From the NCBI GenBank assembly GCA_038501625.1, contig JAZAYU010000037.1, forward strand, positions 248,001 to 312,000: a stretch of DNA of 64,000 nt, read 5' to 3'. The stretch's first letter is position 1. The number at the start of each line of letters is the position of its first letter. Source of the stretch: Corbicula japonica. Lineage: Eukaryota > Mollusca > Bivalvia > Venerida > Cyrenidae. The position numbers and the translations under genes are program-made. Below are positions 56,301 through 64,000 of the stretch, one piece after another. The notes beneath the pieces were generated by a model. It did not search any database and was not told the DNA's origin. It saw nothing but the letters and a program-made list of their open reading frames with translations.

Positions 56301-59300
56301 TCACAAACATATATAGTTAGTATGAGCAAATGTCACCCACATTTTAGATGCGGGAGAGACAGTATTAACTACAGCACATACATAACATACATAACATACA
56401 ATACACTATGATCACAAAGATACGCCTATAGTTAAAATATTTTAACAAATAATCTCTCCTCTCAAAAGCTTTAAAAACAAAAATAGCATGACTAGTTACA
56501 ATCTTTACATGCTCTGAATGATTTAGCTCTATAAACTTTTTGAAATTTGGTCTTTTCCAGAAATATTATTTAATATATTGTTCTCTTTATTTCGTGTATA
56601 AAGGGCTTTCAATTACGAAATGAAACTCGTCCTCTAACCTGTTACAAAGTTTACATAATCTTTCATCTCATGGAATACTATGTGGCTTATGAGATGTACG
56701 TTGTATAATTTGGTTATGCTTGATTAAGTCATGCTTGGAGATAATGGTAGTTACGTTTGCACTCCAACAAAATGATAACCGGAAGGTTTCTAGTTTAATT
56801 TGAAAACTGTTGATCTAACGTTGTTATTTTGTTAGCCCCTGAGAACGACTGTGTGTTACTGGAAAGACACACAAGGTGACTATGATATCAAGAAGTTTCC
56901 CACTTTCTTTTCGGAAATCCCCGCCTGGAAACAGCATATATACGGGCTTCCAGTTTATGAATATCCAGGTCTTGTTAAGGTAACCATCGATAACGCAAGC
57001 ATTCTCTTTAAAAGTTCTTTTTATACCTACTGATACTTCCACTTAGGAATTGTTCTTATATGTTTTAGAGCTTCAATAATTTTTCATAATGATATGTAGA
57101 TCGAAGTTCAAGTTTTGGTAAAGTATTTTGTGATATTAATACTGTTTAATGTATCTACTACTCGTGTGAAATGAAATGAATCTAAAGATAATTGCATAAA
57201 TATGCATATGAATATATTCATTAAAAATGCGATATCTTCATCTATGAAATCCACGTTTGAATAAATTGTAAAATGATTCATTTTAAAAAGCCATTACTTG
57301 TCCTCATTACGCCGTAGTTCTCTAACAGACAGATCCTGTTTTTAATACGACAGATTTGTCTTCATCATGGACCACCTACAGACCCCGACCACCGAGACGC
57401 TGTAGATGATCATTGGGTCCTAGATACCATCAAAGAAATCGTGGCTACACACTTCCCGACCCTAGAAAAAGAACCGCACATAGTCGAAAAATGCATGTAC
57501 ACGGTAAGTTCATTTGTATCAAACAGACACAGTTAAGGACAAAATTCTATTCTGATGTAGATGATTTTTCCGTCAGTTTGACTTGGCCGGATAAAGTTAT
57601 CCTTCATTTTATTTGATGTCGTGCATTCTGTTTAACGGATGTCTGACACCCCATCTTGATGACTCGAATAGATATGGAAAAGAACTGTCGAGTCATTTCG
57701 CCCACGATCCTTGACACATAGAGAAAACCACGAAAAAAGTCGTTGTGTCTTAAGTAAAGCACTAGTTATAGAATTCAGGTCCCAAGGTTATAAAAACTGA
57801 GAACGGAAACCAGTCTCAAATAAGGCTCCAGCGTGTAAACGGTAACGTTTGTTTCGATTCCGGGCCATAAACGTTTACAGAGTCTCGGACCGTTTAAACG
57901 AATGATCACGTGATTATAAAAGCGGGAAAAAATATTTACTGAAAATTGACAAAGTCATAATAAGCAAGCAAAATATTTCCAGGTCGTGTTCATTAAATTT
58001 CATAGTTTGTTATTGGTCTTCTTTATCATATATAGTGGCAAATCAGAATAACTTAACACCATCAATCAAACAGTAAGGTAAGGTAAGTAGATCAAGTGTA
58101 AATATTAGAACATCTATACTTTCTATCAGGAACACATAGAGGAGATGAATTTTATTTACACCGCTAAGTCCACAATGGTCGCTCTTCAACGCATTTAATA
58201 GATGAAGTGTACCTAGGTACTTTAATTTTTATGGTCAAGGTTAAAAAAACAAGGCTCACATTGTTATGGGTTTTCGTGAAGTCGCAATTATGTCGCCGTC
58301 GAATATTGCAAACTGACAGATTTGAATTTCACAGGTTTTCCGCGGAAGTTTTGCGATCCGATAAGACCCCATAAATTTCTTTATGATGAATTTGCATTGT
58401 TATGTACAACTTACAAGGTTCAGTGACACATAACACTTTGCTAGCAGGCCTGTATGATATAAACGACGTTTAAACGGGATCGTTTCGTTTTTCATGGTCC
58501 GTGTAAACGTTTACAAAAGAAATTGTAAACGTCAAAGCCTTAGTCTCAAATCTCAAGCATCTGATTGGCTGAAATTGCGACTGCTTGAGATTTAAGACTG
58601 GATACCAAACTCAGTTTTATAATCTTCAGCCCAGAGTTTTAGAATGAGTATTTCCCCTCACATTTCAGAACACTCCTGACACGGACTTTATACTGGATGT
58701 ACACCCGGCAGCAAACAATGTGGTCATTGCTGCAGGCTTCTCAGGTAACATCTTATGATCGGTATTAATTTCGAGATACGAATGCTGTAAATATACAGAT
58801 AGATAAAAAAAGGAATTTTGAAAGCCATCGAACACAACAAATATGAAAATATTGCAGGATCGGTTTGATTAAGCCTATTCATAGGCAGTAATGGAAATGC
58901 ATAGAACTGCCCAAGCCGCCTAGCCCCGGGTCGAGCGCAACTCAATATTCGCACCAGTAATGAAATAGTACCTTTTTGTTTCATCCCTAACGAAGTTGTG
59001 CATAGAACTATGGCGGCGAACAAGGAACCTTCAATGCGGTATTTTCAGATTAACATCATTCCATGACCAGCGGCGTAAACAGAATGGGTCTGCGTTAAAC
59101 GAGAAAACAATGGGCGGAAATGAATACAATAGAAACTTGACAGTGGATCCGAGAATATAAATCCTGCATGTCACAAAGAACGCCAAAGTCAAAAAAATTA
59201 AAAACCAGGAAGTATATTCTAGAGGTGATTGAACAATATCCGCATCTATACTGGCTGGTTTATTAAAATCACCTATCTTAAAACTGGCCGAAATATTAAA

Positions 59301-59736
59301 ACAAAAGTAATTTTAAATGTACTCTTGACATAGTCGGTCGATAGATCATGCTTCGTAAAAGTTCATCTGTGGTTTACAAATCGACGACCTTTATTCGCCT
59401 GAAGAACTTAAATTTTGCGTCCATGGGAAATGATACGATTTCAAGACGGCAAATATTTTATTGTAATTTTGCAATGAAATGATTGTGAATACAGGATCTC
59501 GTTCGTGTGCGGCGATGATTGCTGTATGGCACCATATGTGGACTATAGAACATAATTGTCTCTCTTTAATTCGTGTTTAAGGTCACGGGTTTAAGCTGTC
59601 ACCAGTTGTTGGGAAGGTCCTAGCACAGTTGGCGACGGGGCAGAAGCCATCCTACGATCTCTCGCCGTTCAGGATGGACAGATTTCCAACCACAGTCATA
59701 TCCCCGTGGCTCAAGCTGGACAAAAGCAAACTATGA
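53248..59736 (+). CDS. Peroxisomal sarcosine/pipecolate oxidase-like, eight exons
   Basis: Eight exons join in phase into 389 codons, almost the length of the vertebrate enzyme (390). PIPOX is a peroxisomal flavoenzyme that oxidises sarcosine, L-pipecolate and L-proline. Features: the FAD-binding [16 protein letters not shown] (8-23), [14 protein letters not shown] (from about residue 35), a YGLP block (exon 5), the EKCMYT block (exon 6) whose Cys 310 corresponds to the covalent-flavin cysteine, [10 protein letters not shown] (exon 7), and AAGFSGHGFK (exons 7/8). It ends in SKL, a canonical PTS1. An in-frame upstream ATG at 53194 exists; I chose 53248 because it directly precedes the nucleotide-binding strand. 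Flanked by a partial duplicate at 61.4 kb. Confidence 0.93.
53344..54551. other. PIPOX-like intron 1
   Basis: 1.2 kb. The first about 100 bases match the intron of the duplicated exon at 61545. No other coding seen. Confidence 0.6.
54552..54703 (+). CDS. PIPOX-like exon 2
   Basis: 152 nt, acceptor GTTACCAG, encodes [19 protein letters not shown]. It ends CTTTGT/GTACGT, phase 2. Confidence 0.9.
54704..55035. other. PIPOX-like intron 2
   Basis: 332 bp with a GTT/TTG run near 54901-54925. Nothing coding. Confidence 0.6.
55036..55249 (+). CDS. PIPOX-like exon 3
   Basis: 214 nt, acceptor TTTTAAAG (weak pyrimidine tract), encodes [20 protein letters not shown] and [18 protein letters not shown]. 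Donor CAT/GTAAGT. Confidence 0.88.
55250..55550. other. PIPOX-like intron 3
   Basis: 301 bp of AT-rich sequence with a GTTGTTGTTGTT run near 55360-55373. No repeat family or coding sequence recognised. Confidence 0.6.
55551..55733 (+). CDS. PIPOX-like exon 4
   Basis: 183 nt, acceptor AACTACAG, encodes [20 protein letters not shown] through [18 protein letters not shown]. Donor CAG/GTATAC. Confidence 0.92.
55734..56439. other. PIPOX-like intron 4, first part
   Basis: AT-rich. Contains a short duplication (GACATGGTTAGACAACATGG area, 55915-55960) and a CATAACATACATAACATACA run near 56380. No exon recognised. Confidence 0.5.
56440..56760 (-). pseudogene. LINE 3' remnant in PIPOX-like intron 4
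   Basis: The minus-strand translation gives HKPHSIP then [20 protein letters not shown] and SPLYT. The CxxC...EDExHF...PxY pattern is that of the C-terminal zinc-like motif of non-LTR retrotransposon proteins. The rest of the element is absent and the frame is broken. Confidence 0.55.
56836..56979 (+). CDS. PIPOX-like exon 5
   Basis: 144 nt, acceptor TTTTGTTAG, encodes [10 protein letters not shown] and [15 protein letters not shown]. Donor AAG/GTAACC. Confidence 0.92.
56980..57353. other. PIPOX-like intron 5
   Basis: AT-rich, nothing coding recognised. Confidence 0.55.
57354..57503 (+). CDS. PIPOX-like exon 6
   Basis: 150 nt, acceptor ATACGACAG, encodes the substrate-side histidine block ([15 protein letters not shown]) and the EKCMYT cysteine motif. 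Donor ACG/GTAAGT. Confidence 0.92.
57784..58627. mobile_element. Hairpin MITE, copy 3, split by another element
   Basis: The left piece (57784-57820: AAGGTTATAAAAACTGAG, CCAGTCTCAAA) and right piece (58543-58627: TCTCAAATCTCAAGCATCTG to the complement of the left end) form one hairpin MITE. It was interrupted by the 722-bp element at 57821-58542. Confidence 0.75.
57821..58542. mobile_element. Non-autonomous hAT-like element
   Basis: 722 bp, flanked by an 8-bp duplication GTCTCAAA (57813-57820 and 58543-58550), up to 10 bp if the adjoining bases are counted. Ends are TAAGGCT...AGCCTTA with GTAAACG-rich subterminal repeats (GTGTAAACGG, GTAAACGTTTAC). An 8-bp target duplication points to the hAT superfamily. 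No transposase ORF. Confidence 0.65.
58669..58744 (+). CDS. PIPOX-like exon 7
   Basis: 76 nt, acceptor CACATTTCAG, encodes [20 protein letters not shown]. Ends TCAG/GTAACA, phase 1. Its intron upstream holds a nested MITE pair. Confidence 0.92.
58800..59340 (+). repeat. Dispersed repeat family B, copy in intron 7
   Basis: Nearly full-length: TTTTGAAAGCCATCGAACAC, AGCCGCCTAGCCCCGGGTCG, AAGTATATTCTAGAGGTGAT. Ends near the CATAGTCGGTCG block. No coding capacity. Confidence 0.7.
59582..59736 (+). CDS. PIPOX-like exon 8 and stop
   Basis: 155 nt, acceptor TGTTTAAG. Encodes [29 protein letters not shown] and the final KLDKSKL, then TGA. The last about 35 bases and the stop are the first unit of the downstream minisatellite. 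Confidence 0.92.
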
Positions 59737-60125
59737 TCACTTTATTCTTATATCCCCGTGGCTCAAGCTGGACAAAAGCAAACTATGATCACTTTATTCT
59801 TATATCCCCGTGGCTCGAGCTGGACAAAAGCAAACTATGATCACTTTATTCTTATATCCCCGTGGCTTAAGCTGGACAAAAGCAAACTATGATCTCTTTA
59901 TTCTTATATCCCCGTGGCTTAAGCTGGACAAAAGCAAACTATGATCACTTTATTCTTATATCCCCGTGGCTAAAGCTGGACAAAAGCAAACTATGATCAC
60001 TTTATTCTTATATCCCCGTGGCTCGAGCTGGACAAAAGCAAACTATGATCACTTTATTCTTATATCCCGTGGCTCAAGCTGGACAAAAGCAAACTATGAT
60101 CACTTTATTCTTATATCCCCGTGGC
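59698..60125 (+). repeat. 52-bp minisatellite seeded by the PIPOX-like stop
   Basis: Eight units of 52 bp (one is 51 bp) from the exon tail: TCCCCGTGGCTCAAGCTGG, CAAAAGCAAACTATGATCAC, then TTTATTCTTATA. The first unit is the real last codons and TGA; the same TGA recurs in each. Units differ at one or two sites (CTCAAG, CTCGAG, CTTAAG). A ninth unit is partial. Confidence 0.95.
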
Positions 60126-60214
60126 TCAATATATCAGCAATTTGTACACATACCATTACCGGAAATACAAAACCATGAATTATCTAAATCAGGTATTTTA
60201 GTACGATTTCGCAT

Positions 60215-60615
60215 TTGCTGATCAAAACATCTCTTTTATCATATATTTTAGTTGTAACGAAACCATTATCAATGGAAAGATTTAGATCAAGGAATTTTGC
60301 TTGCTTTTCTTAATTGTTTGCTTTGGTAAGCTTGAATTCATTGAGTGGTAAGCTTGAGTTCATTGAGTTGATATTCATCTGTAATATCTATTAATTCATT
60401 ACAAGGGATAAAAAATATTTTTTCTCTTGCAAACGTTTTTTTTCTTCAGTGAAACAGTTATTAAATGAGGAGGGAGTTTAACGTACAACATGGAACAATC
60501 ATTAGTTGACAAACCGAACGCCTGAAAACTAATGTTAGCTTTAAAACGTTACTTGGTTTCAAATAGACCAAACAAGATCTTTCCAATAAGTTCGAAACAA
60601 CCTTTAATCAGTTGT
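60215..60615 (-). pseudogene. Penelope-like RT fragment
   Basis: Matches 1620-1720 (ATCTCTTTTATCATA, TTTAGATCAAGGAATTTTGC) then, after a deletion, 2080-2330 (GCAAACGTTTTTT, GGAGGGAGTTTAACG, TCCAATAAGTTCGAAACAAC). Several stops. Confidence 0.7.
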
Positions 60616-61361
60616 GCAAGATTTAGAGTTGGCGATAAATCATGCTTAGAAAGTTACAGGCCTCCTAGCAGGCCTGAACAAAAATAAAGGTTTTTATAAA
60701 GGCTCAAATCTATGGAAATGAAGGCCTTTTAGCGTAAAATATTAATAAATAAAGAGTAAATAAAGGCAATTTATGTCAAATTTCTTACCTAATATATTCG
60801 GTTATTTACGAAAATAAGTTGATTTTTATAAGGCAATCCACACTCTAAAAAAACAGATATCAGAAATAGGCATAATTGATATTAGTTTCATACTGTCTGA
60901 ATTATACATTATGACTGATACACAAGCAGTATCATAATAACAACACGTAAAAGGGGAATGGCATTCTAACTTTTAGACTTTTAAAGAAATTAAAATATGG
61001 ATTCTGTAGTCCTTGGTCAAAGTAAGATCACCGGTAACAATACTACCGACAGGTTTATAGAAATATTTAGAATTTTAAAAATCTCAAGATTTTGTTTATT
61101 TAAATGATTTGTAAATCAGAGGCTATATAATTGTAATTAAATTATTGTGTTTCTTGTTTACGACATAACTTAAATTTCAAATTCTGACGTCATTATTTTC
61201 AGTAGAAAACTGGTAAAAAGCCCGTGACATGCGCCTTTTGATTCTGATTCTGAATATGCAAAAACATGAAAAGGTCGCATCTGCCACAATTCTGTTGCAC
61301 TGGGGCGTCGATATGATAACAAAAAGTAGAACGCTGAAGATGTAATATTGCACTTTAGTAT
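60616..61361. other. No gene recognised
   Basis: AT-rich spacer between the retroelement fragment and the duplicated exon 1. Confidence 0.4.
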
Positions 61362-61387
61362 GCATGTCACGCAGCTTAAATTCAGAA

Positions 61388-61447
61388 AAAGTGATATGTT
61401 CATATCAGGAATCACCACACTCACAAAACACAGCCTCCCCACGCAGC
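61388..61447 (-). repeat. Penelope-like tail fragment at the duplicate exon
   Basis: About 60 bp: GTTCATATCAGGAATCACCA and ACACAGCCTCCCCACGCAGC, the extreme end of the tail. It replaces the bases around the expected start codon. Confidence 0.7.
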
Positions 61448-61448
61448 G

Positions 61449-61544
61449 ATATATGATGTGCTAGTGGTAGGAGCCGGGATCGAGGGGTCGTCTACGGCCT
61501 ACTACCTGGCCAAATCCAGGAAACGCACACTGCTCCTAGAACAG
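61449..61544 (+). pseudogene. Duplicate of PIPOX-like exon 1, start codon lost
   Basis: The 96-nt exon repeats 53248-53343 with about ten changes, most synonymous: it reads [20 protein letters not shown] and keeps the donor GAACAG/GTCAGA. The start ATG is ATA here, and no in-frame ATG lies between the exon and the upstream TGA at 61392. A Penelope-like tail fragment (61388-61447) sits exactly where the start region should be. The flanking intron and upstream sequence are also duplicated. No exon 2 was found before 64000. Either a partial tandem duplicate or the start of a paralogue with an altered 5' end. Confidence 0.8.
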
Positions 61545-62639
61545 GTCAGATTTCTGTTTTGTTTACTTAAACTATGGGCGTCCGTTAGCACAAAAACGCG
61601 TATGTTGAACACTTACTATGTTTTCTGTAACGATACCTCAGGAATGCACATATCTATTCAGGCTTTTAATATTTATGTTAAGTGCTCCTATTATTAAGTC
61701 ATTAACTCGCGATATGATAAAGATCATAGAGTGGTCCATTGATTCTTGCACCTGATGCAGTAGTGGGGGCATCAGGAGGACACATTCTAGTTCCAAGTTT
61801 TATAATAAAAGTCTAAAGATAGTATGAAGATATTTAACTTCTAACTGATTTAATATTAAGGGACGCAAATATACTTTGTTAGACCGTACATGTCACAACA
61901 CGTATATGTCACACGTGTGATATATTCGGTCGAATACGTCACACGTCGTGATATATTCGGTCGAATACGTCACACCTTTCAGCCGCATATGGAACATGTG
62001 ACATATTCGGTTGGAATTAGTTTTTCCACGCTCATCAAAACGTATTTGTCACTTACCAAAAATTTGTCAAAAGAATGAAAACGGTGTAATAAAAATAGAA
62101 ATAGAAATTCAATTATTTAAAATATTAAAGAACATTAACCTAGTGCTGGAATTGTTAGTATCATCATCGTCATCATGCAACATCGCGACAACACGATGCG
62201 ACAATTTTATATTTTCGTGTAAACTGTTATATGATTTCTAATGTACGTTGCTAGATTTTACGTTTAATGGTGTGGTGTTTTTTAAATCACTGTTGATAGC
62301 AAAATTGTGATGGCGACAGCATATTTGTAGATTTTTTTCCTGTAAAAGATTATTTGAATTCAAAAATATGTAGTTAGAATATACGTCTAATGGTGTGATG
62401 TTTTTTAAAATAACTAAAATTATTAAAATTAAAAAAAAAGAGATTTTACGTGTAATGATGTGATGTTCTTTTAAATAACTGTTAAAGTTATGTCAGTATT
62501 TTGTTTATGAAAGTTATAAAAAGATCCTAATGTTGTTAATTTGACTTAAAAACTTGATGTCAGTTTCTCGTCTATTAAAACTATTTGTGTTAAAGTTCTT
62601 GTGGCCCCTTACTGTACATTGCATATAATATATTATGCA
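61545..62639. other. Duplicate intron start and spacer
   Basis: The first about 130 bases match PIPOX-like intron 1 (GTCAGATTTCTGTTTTGTTT). After that no homologous exon is seen. A small tandem repeat lies at 61900-62010. Confidence 0.5.
61900..62010 (+). repeat. Short tandem repeat with TCGGTCGAATACGTCACAC
   Basis: Three imperfect units of about 38 bp, each with GTGATATATTCGGTCGAATA or CATATTCGG and CGTCACAC. No function assigned. Confidence 0.75.
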
Positions 62640-63328
62640 ATTCGAAAACTATGGAACGCCTAAACTGTCTTATGTTAAGAAAAACTATTATGCTCGGTCA
62701 ACTGTCATTCTATTCAGTTATGATAACATTCTGTCTTGTGCGTAATACATTATGTCCAACCATGAAAATATACTATTGTGTAGAGCCATCATCATGTTTA
62801 GTCGAAGCATTGTATTACTGAGTGATTCTTTCATTATTCTAAGTCATTACGACATGCTGTCGGGTGGCACAATTATTATGTTCAGTTTTGATATTATTCT
62901 GTCTTGTGCTATACTCATTACGTTCAGCCATAAAAATATACTGTTTAGTAGAATAATCATTATGTTTAGTCGGAGCAGTGTATTACTTAGTGATTCTTTC
63001 ATTGTGTTCAGTTGGAATGACGTGTTATTGGGTAGTAGAAGTATCCTGTTCAGTTACGATAATCTTCTGTCAAGTAAGTAATTCATTATGTTTAGTAATG
63101 AAAATATACTCTTGAGTAGTTTCATCATTATGTTGAGTCGAAGCAGTTTATTACGGAATTATTCTTTCATATTGTTCAGTTGCAATGACATGCTGTTGGG
63201 TGGCACAATTATTCTGTTCAGTTATGATAATGTTCTGTCTAGTGTGTTATTTATTATGTTCAATCGTGAAAAAATACTGTTGGGTAGTTTCAAGATTATG
63301 TTTAGTAGAAGCAGTGTATTACTAAACA
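62640..63328 (+). repeat. 168-bp satellite, forward array
   Basis: The block AAAATATACT recurs at about 62765, 62933, 63101 and 63269, a period of 168 bp. Each monomer holds four 42-bp subrepeats (TCATTATGTTTAGTCG..., TCATTGTGTTCAGTTGG..., and two more), so the array is a higher-order repeat. Because 42 is a multiple of three, long open frames cross it; they read a 14-residue pattern such as IMFSRSSVLLSDSF. Confidence 0.9.
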
Positions 63329-64000
63329 TAATGTTGAAACTACTCAACAGTACATTTTCATGACCGAACATAAAGAATTACTCACTAGACAGAACATTAT
63401 CATAACTGAGCAAGATACTTCCACCACCCAATAGCATGTCATTGCAACTGAACATAATAGAATAATCACTCAGTAATACACTGTTCTGACTAAACATAAT
63501 GTTGAAACTACCCAACAGTTTATTTTCATAACTGAACATAAATAATTACTCACTAGACAGAACATTATCATAACTGAACATTAAACTTCTACCACTCAAC
63601 AGCATGTCATTGCAACTGACATAATGAAAAAATCACTCAGTAATACACTGCTTCGACTAAACATAATTTTAAAAATACTCAACAGTATACTTTCATGACT
63701 GAACATAAAGAATTACTCACTAGACAGAATATTATCATAACTGGACATGATACTTCTACCACCCAACAGCATGTCATTGCGACTGAACATAATGAAATAA
63801 TAACTCAGTAATTCAGTGCTTCGTCTAAACATAATGTTGAAACTACTCAACAGTACATTTTCATGACCGAACATAAAGAATTACTCACTAGACAGAACAT
63901 TATCATATCTGAGCAAGATACTTCTACCACCCAATAGCATGTCATTGCAACTGAACATAATAGAATAATCACTCAGTAATACACTGTTCCGACTAAACAT
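63329..64000 (-). repeat. 168-bp satellite, reverse array
   Basis: Same satellite in the opposite direction: TTTTCATGAC/TTTTCATAAC blocks recur at about 63350, 63518, 63686 and 63854. Polarity switches near 63329, and the array runs to the window end. Confidence 0.9.

Noticed and set aside
59966..60221. Open frames of 67-70 codons over the 52-bp minisatellite
   Set aside because: They are off-frame readings of the repeat of the oxidase exon tail, with no independent start context or homology.
62752..63363. Open frames of 91-109 codons in the satellite
   Set aside because: They follow from a repeat unit divisible by three with few stops. The frame is notable but there is no evidence of a gene.

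Overview
This window is animal nuclear DNA, almost certainly from a mollusc and probably a bivalve. It is AT-rich, and its genes have small exons with GT/AG introns of up to 8.8 kb. It is dense in decayed retroelements, MITEs, foldback elements, minisatellites and satellite DNA. The lineage is an inference from the character of the gene families and repeats; the sequence does not name a species. No bacterial-type operons, CRISPR arrays or rRNA genes are present.

I rebuilt four protein-coding genes from splice sites that join in phase. (1) Minus strand, about 3.6-7.5 kb: a secreted or membrane ectodomain with a cysteine-rich head, two exons. It resembles the extracellular part of molluscan family-2 (secretin/Methuselah/adhesion-like) receptors, and its expected membrane part is replaced by a retroelement. 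(2) Plus strand, 22.7-37.1 kb: a five-exon membrane-anchored short-chain dehydrogenase of the retinol-dehydrogenase type (410 codons). (3) Minus strand, 42.3-49.7 kb: a three-exon type II membrane sulfotransferase of the WSCD (sialate:O-sulfotransferase) type (301 codons). (4) Plus strand, 53.2-59.7 kb: an eight-exon peroxisomal sarcosine/pipecolate oxidase (PIPOX-like, 389 codons) ending in the peroxisomal signal SKL. A second copy of its exon 1 lies at 61.4 kb.

The rest is mostly mobile-element debris. One Penelope-like family dominates: tandem tail repeats plus a 408-codon reverse transcriptase ORF at 0-2.4 kb, an inverted decayed copy at 2.4-3.6 kb, a long decayed copy at 9.5-13.3 kb, and fragments at 7.8-9.3, 13.7, 33.4-34.8, 39.4, 60.2 and 61.4 kb. 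A second, different Penelope-like reverse transcriptase is decayed at 40-41.3 kb. Other elements are two opposite 950-bp copies carrying a tRNA-Glu-like sequence (10.5-12.5 kb), hairpin MITEs (15.5, 38.2, 57.8-58.6 kb), a hAT-like element nested in one of them, a piggyBac-like MITE (6.3 kb), a deleted Tc1/mariner element (51-52 kb), a LINE 3' remnant (56.5 kb), and an unclassified dispersed family seen at least eight times.

The most striking pattern is that three of the four genes carry tandem repeats seeded by their own exon ends. The dehydrogenase has a 50-bp minisatellite that repeats the exon 1/5' splice site junction. The oxidase has a 52-bp minisatellite that repeats the last codons and stop. 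The sulfotransferase has two decayed extra copies of its last-exon tail. The window ends in a 168-bp satellite (four 42-bp subrepeats) whose polarity flips near 63.33 kb.
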